Position numbers and translations under genes: made by a program. A model generated the notes under the pieces. The model ran no database searches, was not told the DNA's origin, and saw only the letters and a program-made list of their open reading frames with translations. From Flavobacteriaceae bacterium (lineage in GTDB: Bacteria > Bacteroidota > Bacteroidia > Flavobacteriales > Flavobacteriaceae): a DNA stretch of 64,000 nt. Below, piece after piece: positions 8,793 to 16,584 of the stretch. The DNA is taken from the NCBI GenBank assembly GCA_014238425.1, contig JABABD010000016.1:331602-395601 (forward strand), read 5' to 3'. How positions within the stretch are numbered: position 1 is the first letter of the stretch; each line of letters starts with the position of its first letter.

Positions 8793-9239
8793 ATGATAAA
8801 ACCAATAATCCTATTTTTAACACTCTTACTTTTAGGATGTATTAGTTCGAGTAAAAAAGAGAATACTTCCCATTCAATTATGGAAGAGAAAAGTATCAAT
8901 TGTGTTAAGCAAATATTTAAAAAAGACAGCATCTTTGGTGATCTAAGAAATCACGATTCTGAAAGGGTTTCATTAAGTGAAGCAATTAATAATTACTCAA
9001 ATAATTTAAAGTCATTGGATTATTCTTATTGCCCAGATGAATTTGAATTGGCATTCCAAAAACATGCAGAAGCTTGGTTGGATTTCAGAAAAGTATCCGA
9101 CAAATATCCATTACTTCGTGGTGAATTACATGATATATTTTCTAAAATAGAAAAAAGCAAAGATTCAACAGAATTTAAATCTAGCTTAAAACAAATTTTA
9201 GAAACATGGAAATTAGTTGAAAAAAATTCAAATCAATAA
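8793..9239 (+). CDS. Small lipoprotein of unknown function (cassette gene 3)
   Basis: 148 residues with a lipoprotein signal, ILFLTLLLLGC (lipidated Cys16), followed by a Ser/Lys spacer. The body is helical with a core FQKHAEAWLDFRKVSDKY around 88-105, a helix-turn-helix-like pair with conserved-looking Trp and His, then a second charged helix. I have a weak impression of similar small lipoproteins in other Gram-negative bacteria but cannot name a family. It starts right after a truncated boundary repeat and ends 5 bp before a full copy. Confidence 0.65.
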   Translation: MIKPIILFLTLLLLGCISSSKKENTSHSIMEEKSINCVKQIFKKDSIFGDLRNHDSERVSLSEAINNYSNNLKSLDYSYCPDEFELAFQKHAEAWLDFRKVSDKYPLLRGELHDIFSKIEKSKDSTEFKSSLKQILETWKLVEKNSNQ

Positions 9240-9244
9240 AAGCC

Positions 9245-9382
9245 AATTGCCAACAACGTGCATAATTCATAGTGTTTAACGGTGATTCGGGAAATTCTAA
9301 CGAATTTCCGCACTCTTGGTCCTTTTTTGCTAACTTAGTTCTTCAACACTACAAACCATACACGAACACGTTAGCAGCAATT
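9245..9382 (+). repeat. Full attC-like palindromic intergenic repeat, copy B
   Basis: 138 nt. The 5' end AATTGCCAACAACGTGCATA pairs imperfectly with the 3' end GTATGGTT..GCTGCTAACGTG when read on the opposite strand (top strand: AACCATACACGAACACG then TTAGCAGCAATT). The central hairpin is GGAAATTC (9290-9297) with GAATTTCC (9302-9309), loop TAAC. The outer sequence is shared with copy A and the inner is different, so the fold is kept while the centre varies. It lies between cassette gene 3 and a decayed gene. Confidence 0.75.
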
Positions 9383-9386
9383 TGAA

Positions 9387-9491
9387 ATGAAAAGAATCTT
9401 ATTATTAATCTCATTAACTAGTAACGCACAAGAATTAGAAAATAAATTCTCGTCCAAACTTTGTGAATGCTTTGACACTTTTTCAATTTAA
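9387..9491 (+). pseudogene. Decayed secreted-protein gene (cassette gene 4 remnant)
   Basis: An ATG 4 bp after repeat copy B opens a 34-residue frame: MKRILLLISLTSNAQ, then ELENKFSSKLCECFDTF and a stop. The start is a typical but shortened signal peptide ending in AQ. The SKLCECFD segment resembles the first mature residues of longer Cys-containing secreted proteins. The frame stops at once, and the AraC gene begins 35 bp later, so most of the gene has been deleted. It could alternatively encode a genuine microprotein; the position and shape favour a remnant. Confidence 0.5.
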
Positions 9492-9526
9492 TGGTAAGAA
9501 CATTAAATAATTAAACTAAATGACCA

Positions 9527-10357
9527 TTGAAATTTGAAACACATCTATTAGAAAACCCATTAAAAGATTTCGTTGAATCCATTTTTTACTTTAAAGGATT
9601 CAATCCAAATCATTCCATTGAGCGTGTTGTACCAACTGGTCATGTGTTTGTTATTTTTGAACTAGATGAGATGGAACGTAGTACCTTTGATAATGAAACC
9701 CTAAAACCTAATGGTGTTTTTAACAATGTTTGGGTTTCTGGTAATCACAATAATTATCTTTCTATTTCTGCACATCAAGATTCTGAAATGTTAGTGATCC
9801 AATTTAAAACCAGTGGTTCATATCCTTTTTTTAATGTGCCAATGCATCAATTGAACAATAAAGTAATTGATGCTCAAGAATTATTTGGACCAGAAATACT
9901 AGAATTGAGAAAAAAGATTCTGAATCAAGAAGCTGTTACTGATAAATTCAAGATTATTGAGACGTGGTTATTAAATAGATTTAATGCTGGCAAAACACCA
10001 AGCGACGAACTCGTTACAATACTTGAGCAATTAAGGACAAAGCCTGTTGTAAACCATAGCGACATTATTACGTTGTATCCTAGGACCCAAAAACATTTGA
10101 TCGATCAATTTAAAAAGTATTTCGGATTAACGCCTAAAGTGTTTCATAGGATATTTCGTTTCAATGAAATCCTACAGCAAATACAGGCTAAAGAAAGGAT
10201 TGTTTGGTCGCAAATTGCTTATCAATTTGGTTACTCGGATCAATCTCATTTTATTAAGGAGTTTAAAGAATTTTCAGGATTCAATCCACAAGAGTTTATT
10301 AATTCAGATTATCATAAGGATGAGACTAATTTTTTTCCTTTAGATAGAGAAGGTTAA
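9527..10357 (+). CDS. AraC-family transcriptional regulator
   Basis: 276 residues. The N-terminal part (1-140) carries the ERVVPTGHVFVIFEL strand pattern of the cupin-like ligand domain (DUF6597 type) common in Bacteroidota AraC proteins. The C-terminal part (about 165-265) holds the two helix-turn-helix units, the second with IAYQFGYSDQSHFIKEFKEFSGFNPQEF. The start is TTG at 9527, giving the usual family N-terminus MKFETHLLENPL; the nearby ATG at 9520 is out of frame and closes quickly. The downstream SRPBCC gene is 61 bp away on the same strand and is a possible target. Ligand unknown. Confidence 0.88.
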   Translation: MKFETHLLENPLKDFVESIFYFKGFNPNHSIERVVPTGHVFVIFELDEMERSTFDNETLKPNGVFNNVWVSGNHNNYLSISAHQDSEMLVIQFKTSGSYPFFNVPMHQLNNKVIDAQELFGPEILELRKKILNQEAVTDKFKIIETWLLNRFNAGKTPSDELVTILEQLRTKPVVNHSDIITLYPRTQKHLIDQFKKYFGLTPKVFHRIFRFNEILQQIQAKERIVWSQIAYQFGYSDQSHFIKEFKEFSGFNPQEFINSDYHKDETNFFPLDREG

Positions 10358-10418
10358 TTTTTTACTATAATAGTTATTCTGAAGTTCTTTAATTTGTATA
10401 TCGTACACACTTAGAATC

Positions 10419-11006
10419 ATGAAAAAACTAATATTCCAAATAATACTCTTATGCTTTCCATTGTTTGTAATCGCTCAAAAACCTAGCGATCCTAATGAAA
10501 AGAGAGTTATATCTATTGTAGATTCTTCACATATTGATAATATGATCTTAAAACAATCTTTTGAAGTCAACACTACATTAGATTTGGTCTGGGATGCTTA
10601 TACTACAAAAAAAGGATGGGAGAGTTGGGCAACTCCAATTGCTGAAATCGATTTTAAAATAAACGGAATTATAAAAACCAATTACAACAAGGATGGGAAA
10701 ATTGGTGATGATTCAACTATTACGTTACATATTGTTAACTACATTCCTAAACGAATGCTAACACTACAGGCAGAACTCACTAAAAACTTTCCCGAATTCA
10801 TGAAAGAAGACGAGAAGGATTTATTTAATATGATTCTTTTTGAAGAAATAAGCCCAACAAGAACTAGAGTTGTGTCTTATGGTATTGGTTATAAAAACAA
10901 TGATAAATACCTAGCATTGATGAAATTTTTCATTCAAGGTAATGAACAATCATACCTAAACCTTATTTCATATCTAGAAACTAGAAAGCCTTCCGTAAAA
11001 TACTAA
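10419..11006 (+). CDS. Secreted SRPBCC (AHSA1/START-like) protein
   Basis: 195 residues. A signal peptide (about 1-20, IFQIILLCFPLFVIAQ) is followed by a SRPBCC helix-grip domain (about 45-190). The domain has LKQSFEVNTTLDLVWDAYTT and the downstream GWESWATPIAEIDFKING strand that open the AHSA1/PolyketideCyc2 fold, and it ends with a long helix. Members bind hydrophobic ligands or act on small molecules; no ligand can be read from sequence. The next gene starts 3 bp after its stop, so the two are co-transcribed, probably under the AraC regulator upstream. Confidence 0.82.
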   Translation: MKKLIFQIILLCFPLFVIAQKPSDPNEKRVISIVDSSHIDNMILKQSFEVNTTLDLVWDAYTTKKGWESWATPIAEIDFKINGIIKTNYNKDGKIGDDSTITLHIVNYIPKRMLTLQAELTKNFPEFMKEDEKDLFNMILFEEISPTRTRVVSYGIGYKNNDKYLALMKFFIQGNEQSYLNLISYLETRKPSVKY

Positions 11007-11009
11007 ACT

Positions 11010-11552
11010 ATGGATAAAGCATTACAAACAATGATAGAGAATATGCCTGAGAAAACGGGCAAGTCTTTAGATCAATGGAAAATCTTGTTACAGTCTAAAC
11101 CCTTTACCAAACATAGTGAAGCAGTAACCTATCTTAAAGTATCACATGGTGTTACTCATGGATTTGCCAATACGATCGTGACACTATCAAAAGAAGAAAA
11201 TAATTCTCCAGAAGATCTTGTAGCAAGTCAATACAAAGGAAAAGAAGAATTGTCACCTATATATGATCAACTGATCTCTTTTGTAAAACAATTAGGTGAA
11301 GACGTCACGATCACGCCTAAGAAAGGGAGCGTGAGTATTATCAGGAACAAACAATTCACACTTATTAAGCCCGCAACTAAAACACGAATGGATTTAGGTC
11401 TCAAGCTAAAAGACGTACCTATTACAGATCGACTTGAGAATTCAGGACCTTTTGGAACCATGTGTACGCACAGAGTGAAAATTGCATCTGTCGATGAGAT
11501 AGACGATGAATTAAAAGCTTGGATCTCGCAAGCTTATGAGAAAGCCCAATAA
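11010..11552 (+). CDS. DUF4287/DUF5655 domain protein
   Basis: 180 residues, cytoplasmic. The N-terminus (1-60) has the DUF4287 pattern: MIENMPEKTGKSLDQWKILL followed by a helix and VSHGVTHGFANTIV. The C-terminal part (about 75-178) matches DUF5655: YDQLISFVKQLG, VSIIRNKQFTLIKP, and the terminal strand-helix with HRVKI and DDELKAWISQAYEKA. The combination is widespread as a stand-alone two-domain protein, sometimes called a putative transport or DNA-binding protein, without known activity. It is translationally coupled to the SRPBCC gene. Confidence 0.85.
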   Translation: MDKALQTMIENMPEKTGKSLDQWKILLQSKPFTKHSEAVTYLKVSHGVTHGFANTIVTLSKEENNSPEDLVASQYKGKEELSPIYDQLISFVKQLGEDVTITPKKGSVSIIRNKQFTLIKPATKTRMDLGLKLKDVPITDRLENSGPFGTMCTHRVKIASVDEIDDELKAWISQAYEKAQ

Positions 11553-11640
11553 ATGTTTTTGTGACATTGAATTGGCATTTTTCATAAATTTAAGATGTAT
11601 CTAGCCAATTAAATATTCAATAATGGATACAGAGTAGACT

Positions 11641-12174
11641 CTATTTCATCAAATCTTTTGCCTGTTTTGCCCAGTTGTCACGTTCAATACGACCTGGAAA
11701 AAATTCAATTAAAGTGGTGATGTCTTCAATATCTTTAGAAGAGAATTTGCTAATTTGTTTATAGGTGTAAATACCAATGCCATTGAGTTTCTTTTCTATA
11801 AAAGGGCCAATGCCGCTAATTAGTTTTAAGTCATCCTTATCGGCCTCAGAGGCTTTTCCGAAACTATCAAAATCAAGAGATGCCGGTAGATCTTCACGAA
11901 TAATGAGTTCTGGTTCTGGTTCAAATGCTAGACGTCCTGCGCGTTCACGAGTTTTTATAACGCGTAAACCTTCATCATGATGAGCATTTGGATTCTCCAT
12001 ACTTAGAGTCTTGTACTTGTTCTTTTCGCGTTCAAGATTTTCAATATCTTTCCTGAATTTGCGTTTGTAATAAGACCTCGCTATAAAATAGCCGATTAAA
12101 AAGGCTCCTAGCATAAGCAGAAATATTTCCAGCCAGGCAGTAGAGCGATCTAATGGATTAAGGTTTTCGAACAT
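11641..12174 (-). CDS. Membrane-anchored helix-hairpin-helix protein
   Basis: 177 residues. One N-terminal membrane helix (about 15-33, IFLLMLGAFLIGYFIA) is followed by a basic charged stretch with coiled-coil character and a Pro/Glu-rich linker. A C-terminal helix-hairpin-helix domain (about 112-177) has LKLISGIGPFIEKKLNGIGI, the motif of HhH proteins related to DUF4332/PolX-like domains. HhH domains bind DNA backbone or mediate protein contacts. The downstream neighbour on the same strand (transcribed first) is the OmpA-family gene, 20 bp away, so they likely share a transcript. The role is unknown; an envelope-to-nucleoid tether is only a guess. Confidence 0.8.
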   Translation of the reverse strand: MFENLNPLDRSTAWLEIFLLMLGAFLIGYFIARSYYKRKFRKDIENLEREKNKYKTLSMENPNAHHDEGLRVIKTRERAGRLAFEPEPELIIREDLPASLDFDSFGKASEADKDDLKLISGIGPFIEKKLNGIGIYTYKQISKFSSKDIEDITTLIEFFPGRIERDNWAKQAKDLMK

Positions 12175-12194
12175 TGAATATAGTTTTAGTTTAG

Positions 12195-13106
12195 TTAGTT
12201 GGCATTTATTTCGATACGACGGTTTTTTCGCCGACCTTCTAGGGTTCCATTGGTGTCAATAGGTTCTTTTTCTCCTTTCGATAATGCAGTTAATCTAGCT
12301 TCATTGATTCCTTGAGATACTAAATAGCGTTTAACATTTTTCGCTCGTTCCATGCCGAACCAATCATTGGCTATATTATCACCAACACTGTCTGTATGGC
12401 CAATTATTGTGGCTTTTTTATTAGGGTATTTGTCCAAATAATTTTTTAACTCAAATGCATAGGCCTGTAAGGTATTATCTGCTCGAAATTGTTTTGAAGC
12501 AAACCCAGAGTAAAGTGTTTTATTGGCTATGCCACTTTCAATTTCAGAAAGCCGCTCATTAGAGAGTTTCTTTAAAGTGAAATTAATGCCTCCTTTAAAA
12601 GTACCGTCTGCTAAATAAGAAAACTCCCTAATGGCATCATTAACAGATAATTTATCTGCATTAACTCCAAAGTCTTCAAGAATTGCTTTTACTTCATTGG
12701 CGCGCTCTAAACCTATCACACTATTTTCAGTAGTATTTCGTAGCCCAGTGATTAGAAGTTCCATGTCTTGATTGGCATTCAAATATTTAAAAATCGAATC
12801 TTTAAATTCATTTATAGATTGAGAGATAAGTACAGAGCCTTCTTTATTATTTATCTGAAGATTTTCTGGAAAGCTAAATAGAGGCTTTCCGTTGGCATCT
12901 CTAACTATAAAACCATCATCAGAAAGATTATCAATAATTACTGCTGGTAACTTAATATCAGTATTTAACGAAGGTTTTTCCACTTCGATTGAAGTGTTTG
13001 GCATGACGCCATTCTTACATAAGCCCTTAACAATACAGGAATAGTACCACATGCCAAAAACTGAATATAACAAGAATACTGCGAAGGCGAAAACAAAGTT
13101 TCTCAT
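12195..13106 (-). CDS. OmpA-family protein
   Basis: 303 residues. The N-terminus is a membrane anchor or signal (about 4-22, FVFAFAVFLLYSVFGMWYY). The middle holds two related alpha/beta units; the first (about 105-180) is an OmpA-like half, and the C-terminal OmpA domain (about 205-303) carries ATIIGHTDSVGDNIANDWFG and a closing GRRKNRRIEINAN, which are peptidoglycan-binding features. The domain anchors outer or inner membrane structures to the cell wall. It is co-oriented with the HhH membrane protein and divergent from the his operon. Confidence 0.9.
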   Translation of the reverse strand: MRNFVFAFAVFLLYSVFGMWYYSCIVKGLCKNGVMPNTSIEVEKPSLNTDIKLPAVIIDNLSDDGFIVRDANGKPLFSFPENLQINNKEGSVLISQSINEFKDSIFKYLNANQDMELLITGLRNTTENSVIGLERANEVKAILEDFGVNADKLSVNDAIREFSYLADGTFKGGINFTLKKLSNERLSEIESGIANKTLYSGFASKQFRADNTLQAYAFELKNYLDKYPNKKATIIGHTDSVGDNIANDWFGMERAKNVKRYLVSQGINEARLTALSKGEKEPIDTNGTLEGRRKNRRIEINAN

Positions 13107-13210
13107 TGAGTCAAAAAGTTTGTGGTACTAAAGTTAAAAAAAATGTTAAAATTCATTCGGTTTTTATGTCTTTTTTATTTTAATATTAGGTTATTAATTT
13201 TTTTATGCGT

Positions 13211-13218
13211 TACATTTG
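13211..13218 (+). promoter_or_regulatory. Candidate -7 element of the his operon promoter
   Basis: TACATTTG fits TAnnTTTG. It lies 18 bp before the leader-peptide ATG at 13237 and 190 bp before hisG, which places the expected start of transcription just before the leader peptide. Confidence 0.65.
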
Positions 13219-13236
13219 TGGAGACAAAATAAATTA

Positions 13237-13293
13237 ATGAACTTTATTCAATTACATCATCATCATTTTCATAGTATCGCTCAAGCGAGATGA
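13237..13293 (+). CDS. hisL: Histidine operon leader peptide
   Basis: An 18-codon frame encodes MNFIQLHHHHFHSIAQAR and stops with TGA at 13291. Five of seven consecutive codons (7-10 and 12) are histidine. Together with the -7 box upstream, the alternative hairpins downstream and hisG as the next gene, this is the signature of ribosome-mediated attenuation: stalling at the His codons when charged tRNA-His is scarce. Peptide length and position match leader peptides of other his operons; the E. coli leader has seven His in a row. Function is inferred from architecture, but the fit is very good. Confidence 0.92.
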   Translation: MNFIQLHHHHFHSIAQAR

Positions 13294-13355
13294 AAGTGTA
13301 TTGAATAAAACCAAGATATTTTTAAACCCGTTTGAGTAAATCAAGCGGGTTTTTT
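13244..13355 (+). promoter_or_regulatory. His operon attenuator (alternative RNA hairpins)
   Basis: Three structures compete. The leader stem pairs TTATTCAAT (13244-13252) with ATTGAATAA (13300-13308), CATTTTCAT (13264-13272) with ATGAAAGTG (13290-13298) and TCGC with GCGA, enclosing the His codons. The terminator pairs AAACCCGTTTGA (13324-13335) with TCAAGCGGGTTT (13341-13352), followed by T's. An antiterminator pairs GCTCAAGCG (13279-13287) with CGTTTGAGT (13329-13337), which would block the terminator. A ribosome stalled on His codons would open the leader stem and free 13279-13287. Confidence 0.85.
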
Positions 13356-13400
13356 AATACAATTCCATAGTTAGATTTACTCAAACACATCCACAAAAAA

Positions 13401-14258
13401 ATGAGTAAACTAAAGATTGCTATTCAAAAATCAGGACGACTGCATGATGATTCCTTAAAAATGTTAAAGGATTGCGGTATTTCTATAGATAATGGAAAAG
13501 ATCAACTAAAGGCATCATCTCGTAATTTCCCATTAGAGGTGTTTTATTTGCGAAATGGAGATATTCCTCAGTACTTAAAAGACGGTGTAGTAGATGCCGC
13601 CATTATTGGTGAAAATGTGCTTATAGAAAAAACTAGAGACATTGAAATTATAGAAAGTCTTGGATTTTCTAAATGTCGCGTGTCTTTGGCAGTCCCGAAA
13701 TCATTTGAGTTTAGAACTATCGAGGATTTAAACGGAAAAAGAGTGGCGACCTCTTATCCTAATACATTGAAACAGTACTTAAATTCCAAAGATATATCTG
13801 TGCAGACACACATTATCAATGGCTCTGTAGAAATTGCCCCAAATATTGGTTTGGCTGATGCAATTTGTGACATTGTATCTAGCGGTAGTACACTTTTTAA
13901 AAATAACTTGGAAGAAGTAGAGATTATTCTTAAGAGTGAAGCGGTGTTAGCAGTTTCACCTATTATTAACACTGCTGTTAAACCCATACTTGAAAAACTT
14001 CAATTTAGAATACAATCGGTATTGAAGGCTCGAAGTTCTAAATATATATTATTGAATGCTCCTAATGATAAGATTCAAGCTATCAGCAATATTCTTCCAG
14101 TTTTGAAAAGCCCGACTGTTTTGCCTTTGGCAGAAGAAGGATGGAGTTCAATTCACTCAGTTATTGATGATAATCAATTCTGGGAAGTCATTGATGCCTT
14201 AAAAGATGCTGGTGCTGAAGATATTTTAGTATGTCCAATTGAAAAAATGGTATTATAA
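13401..14258 (+). CDS. hisG: ATP phosphoribosyltransferase (long form)
   Basis: First step of histidine synthesis: ATP plus PRPP gives N1-(5-phosphoribosyl)-ATP. The 285-residue length indicates the long HisG with its own C-terminal ACT-like regulatory domain (about 210-285), so no HisZ partner is required and feedback by histidine is expected. Visible motifs are KIAIQKSGRL at the N-terminus, the PRPP-loop region DAICDIVSSGSTLFKNNL near 153-170, and the terminal ILVCPIEKMVL. It ends exactly where hisD begins (ATG overlaps its stop, TAATG), so translation is coupled. Confidence 0.97.
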   Translation: MSKLKIAIQKSGRLHDDSLKMLKDCGISIDNGKDQLKASSRNFPLEVFYLRNGDIPQYLKDGVVDAAIIGENVLIEKTRDIEIIESLGFSKCRVSLAVPKSFEFRTIEDLNGKRVATSYPNTLKQYLNSKDISVQTHIINGSVEIAPNIGLADAICDIVSSGSTLFKNNLEEVEIILKSEAVLAVSPIINTAVKPILEKLQFRIQSVLKARSSKYILLNAPNDKIQAISNILPVLKSPTVLPLAEEGWSSIHSVIDDNQFWEVIDALKDAGAEDILVCPIEKMVL

Positions 14259-15544
14259 TGACACTCATTGAATTTCCAGAACAAAAAGATTGGCCTGAAT
14301 TACTACAAAGACCAACAACGAATATAGAAGATATTGAGGCGACAGTGGTAAGCATCTTTAATGACGTAAAACAGCATGGTGACACCTCCATTTTAAAATA
14401 TACGAGCATTTTTGATGGCATAACATTGAACGATTTTAAAGCGTCGATAGATGAAATCAATACTGCTTGCTTACATGTTTCTAATGAGTTAAAAGAGGCC
14501 ATTGCTATAGCTAAATATAATATTGAATTATTTCATGAAGCTCAGACTACACAAAGGATAGAATTAGAAACTGTTAAGGGCGTTTTATGTTGGCAGGAAA
14601 AACGTCCGATACAAAAAGTTGGACTATATATTCCAGGAGGTACGGCTCCTTTGTTTTCAACAATAATGATGCTAGCGGTTCCTGCTAATATAGCTGGATG
14701 TAAAGACATTATTCTTTGTACACCTCCAGATAATAAAGGACGTATTGACCCAGCTATATTGTATACAGCGAAACTTTGTGGCGTCACGCAAATATTCAAG
14801 GTAGGTGGTATTCAGGCGATTGCAGGCATGACATTTGGAACTGAATCTATTCCGCAAGTGTATAAGATTTTTGGACCTGGAAATCAATTTGTCACAGTAG
14901 CGAAGCAATTAGCTACAAAATATGGCGTGGCTATCGATATGCCAGCTGGACCAAGTGAATTATTAATTGCGGCTGATGATTCGGCAGATGTACAATTTAT
15001 TGCATCTGATTTGTTAAGTCAGGCCGAGCACGGAACAGACAGTCAAGTTATTTTGGTGTCAACTTCTAAAAAATTATTACAGGCAGTCTCTAAAGAGATT
15101 GATAATCAAATTAGCGAATTACCACGAAAAGAAATAGCAAGAAAGGCCATAGGTAATTCCAAACTTATACTAATGAATTCTGATAATGAAGCCATGGAAC
15201 TCATCAATGAATATGGCCCAGAGCATTTGATTATTTGCTGTAATAATGAAGATTTTTACTTGGATAATATTCAAAATGCTGGCTCAGTATTCGTTGGCAA
15301 TTATACACCTGAAAGTGCTGGCGACTATGCTTCTGGTACCAATCACACATTGCCTACTAATGGTTTTTCTAAAGCATATTCTGGCGTTAACCTTGATAGC
15401 TTCATGAAAAGCATGACCTTTCAAAAAATTACTAAAGAAGGACTTACGAACATTGGTCCAGCAATAGAGCTTATGGCAGAAGCAGAAGGTCTGCAAGCGC
15501 ACAAAAATGCTGTTTCCATTAGACTAAATGAATTAAAATCATGA
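14258..15544 (+). CDS. hisD: Histidinol dehydrogenase
   Basis: NAD- and zinc-dependent oxidation of L-histidinol to L-histidine, the last two steps of the pathway. 428 residues, normal length. The sequence shows VGLYIPGGTAPLFSTIMML, FGPGNQFVTVAKQLA, MPAGPSELL, the zinc-ligand region SQAEHGTDSQ and the catalytic Glu-His pair in YGPEHLIICC. The C-terminus KSMTFQKITKEGL is typical. Its stop overlaps the hisC start by 4 bp. Order G-D-C-B-H-A-F-IE is the common Bacteroidota arrangement. Confidence 0.97.
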   Translation: MTLIEFPEQKDWPELLQRPTTNIEDIEATVVSIFNDVKQHGDTSILKYTSIFDGITLNDFKASIDEINTACLHVSNELKEAIAIAKYNIELFHEAQTTQRIELETVKGVLCWQEKRPIQKVGLYIPGGTAPLFSTIMMLAVPANIAGCKDIILCTPPDNKGRIDPAILYTAKLCGVTQIFKVGGIQAIAGMTFGTESIPQVYKIFGPGNQFVTVAKQLATKYGVAIDMPAGPSELLIAADDSADVQFIASDLLSQAEHGTDSQVILVSTSKKLLQAVSKEIDNQISELPRKEIARKAIGNSKLILMNSDNEAMELINEYGPEHLIICCNNEDFYLDNIQNAGSVFVGNYTPESAGDYASGTNHTLPTNGFSKAYSGVNLDSFMKSMTFQKITKEGLTNIGPAIELMAEAEGLQAHKNAVSIRLNELKS

Positions 15545-16584
15545 TAGATATAAACACTTTAGTTAGGGGAAACATCAAAAAATTAGAGCCATATTCATCT
15601 TCCAGAGATGAATTTACTGGAACAAAAGACGATATGATCTTTTTAGATGCAAATGAAAACCCGTTTAAAAATGGTTTGAATAGGTATCCAGATCCAAGGC
15701 AATTGGTACTAAGACAAAAACTATCAAGAATCAAGCTAATAGATGAAGACTGCATACTATTAGGAAATGGTAGTGATGAAGTGATAGATTTGATTTTTAG
15801 AGCATTTTGTGAGCCTAATGCCGATAATGTTATAATACTTCCGCCAACGTATGGGATGTACAAAGTTTCAGCTGTTATTAATGCAATTGAGACGAACATG
15901 GTTATGTTGATGGATGATTTTCAACCTGATGTCGATGCAATTTTGAAATGTGAAAATCCATCTACAAAAATCCTATTCCTCTGTTCGCCGAATAACCCAT
16001 CTGGCAATAGTATTGCAATCGAAAAAGTTGAAAAATTAATAAATGAATTTAAAGGATTGGTTGTCATTGATGAAGCATACATAGATTTTTCTGATCAATC
16101 AAGCTGGTTAACAAGATTAGGTGAGTTTCCAAATCTGATTGTCACACAAACATTTTCAAAAGCCTATGGTATGGCTGGTATACGATTAGGTGTTTGTTGC
16201 GCTTCAAAAGATATCATTTCTATTCTTAACAAGATAAAACCTCCTTATAATATCAATGAACTTACACAGGAAAAAGCGATAAATTGTCTTGAAAATTTAG
16301 AAAAAGTAGAGATGCAAATCATTGATTTAAAAGAGAATAGGAGTGAGTTGCAAAAACAATTGAAAGATGCTGCCATTATAAAAACCATATTCCCTACAGA
16401 TGCCAACTTTGTTTTGGTTCAAGTTGATGATGCCAATAAAAGATATAAAGAACTCATACAAATGGGGATTGTTGTTAGGAATAGAAGTAATGAACCTTTA
16501 TGTGGTAATTGTTTGCGCTTAACAATAGGTACTAAAGAAGAAAATAAAAAATTAATACACGCTTTAAAGAGTTTAGACGAATGA
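15541..16584 (+). CDS. hisC: Histidinol-phosphate aminotransferase
   Basis: PLP-dependent conversion of imidazole-acetol phosphate and glutamate to histidinol phosphate. 347 residues, class II fold-type I aminotransferase. Motifs: LDANENPF (about 35-42), [18 protein letters not shown] (about 148-155), [10 protein letters not shown] with the cofactor Asp, and the Schiff-base Lys207 in [13 protein letters not shown]. The C-terminal CLRLTIGT is the substrate-phosphate Arg region. Start overlaps hisD by 4 bp and stop overlaps hisB by 4 bp. Confidence 0.97.
   Translation: MIDINTLVRGNIKKLEPYSSSRDEFTGTKDDMIFLDANENPFKNGLNRYPDPRQLVLRQKLSRIKLIDEDCILLGNGSDEVIDLIFRAFCEPNADNVIILPPTYGMYKVSAVINAIETNMVMLMDDFQPDVDAILKCENPSTKILFLCSPNNPSGNSIAIEKVEKLINEFKGLVVIDEAYIDFSDQSSWLTRLGEFPNLIVTQTFSKAYGMAGIRLGVCCASKDIISILNKIKPPYNINELTQEKAINCLENLEKVEMQIIDLKENRSELQKQLKDAAIIKTIFPTDANFVLVQVDDANKRYKELIQMGIVVRNRSNEPLCGNCLRLTIGTKEENKKLIHALKSLDE

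Noticed and set aside
8247..9382. Possible CRISPR array or IS terminal repeats
   Set aside because: Only two full repeat copies, far apart, with different centres and whole genes between them; no spacers and no transposase.
7615..9382. Classical chromosomal integron with intI
   Set aside because: The repeat ends do not carry the GTTRRRY core, and no tyrosine recombinase is in the window; only the layout is integron-like.
15519..15899. 126-codon minus-strand frame inside hisC
   Set aside because: It is a shadow of the hisC reading frame; hisC is unambiguous and overlaps its neighbours as a proper operon member.
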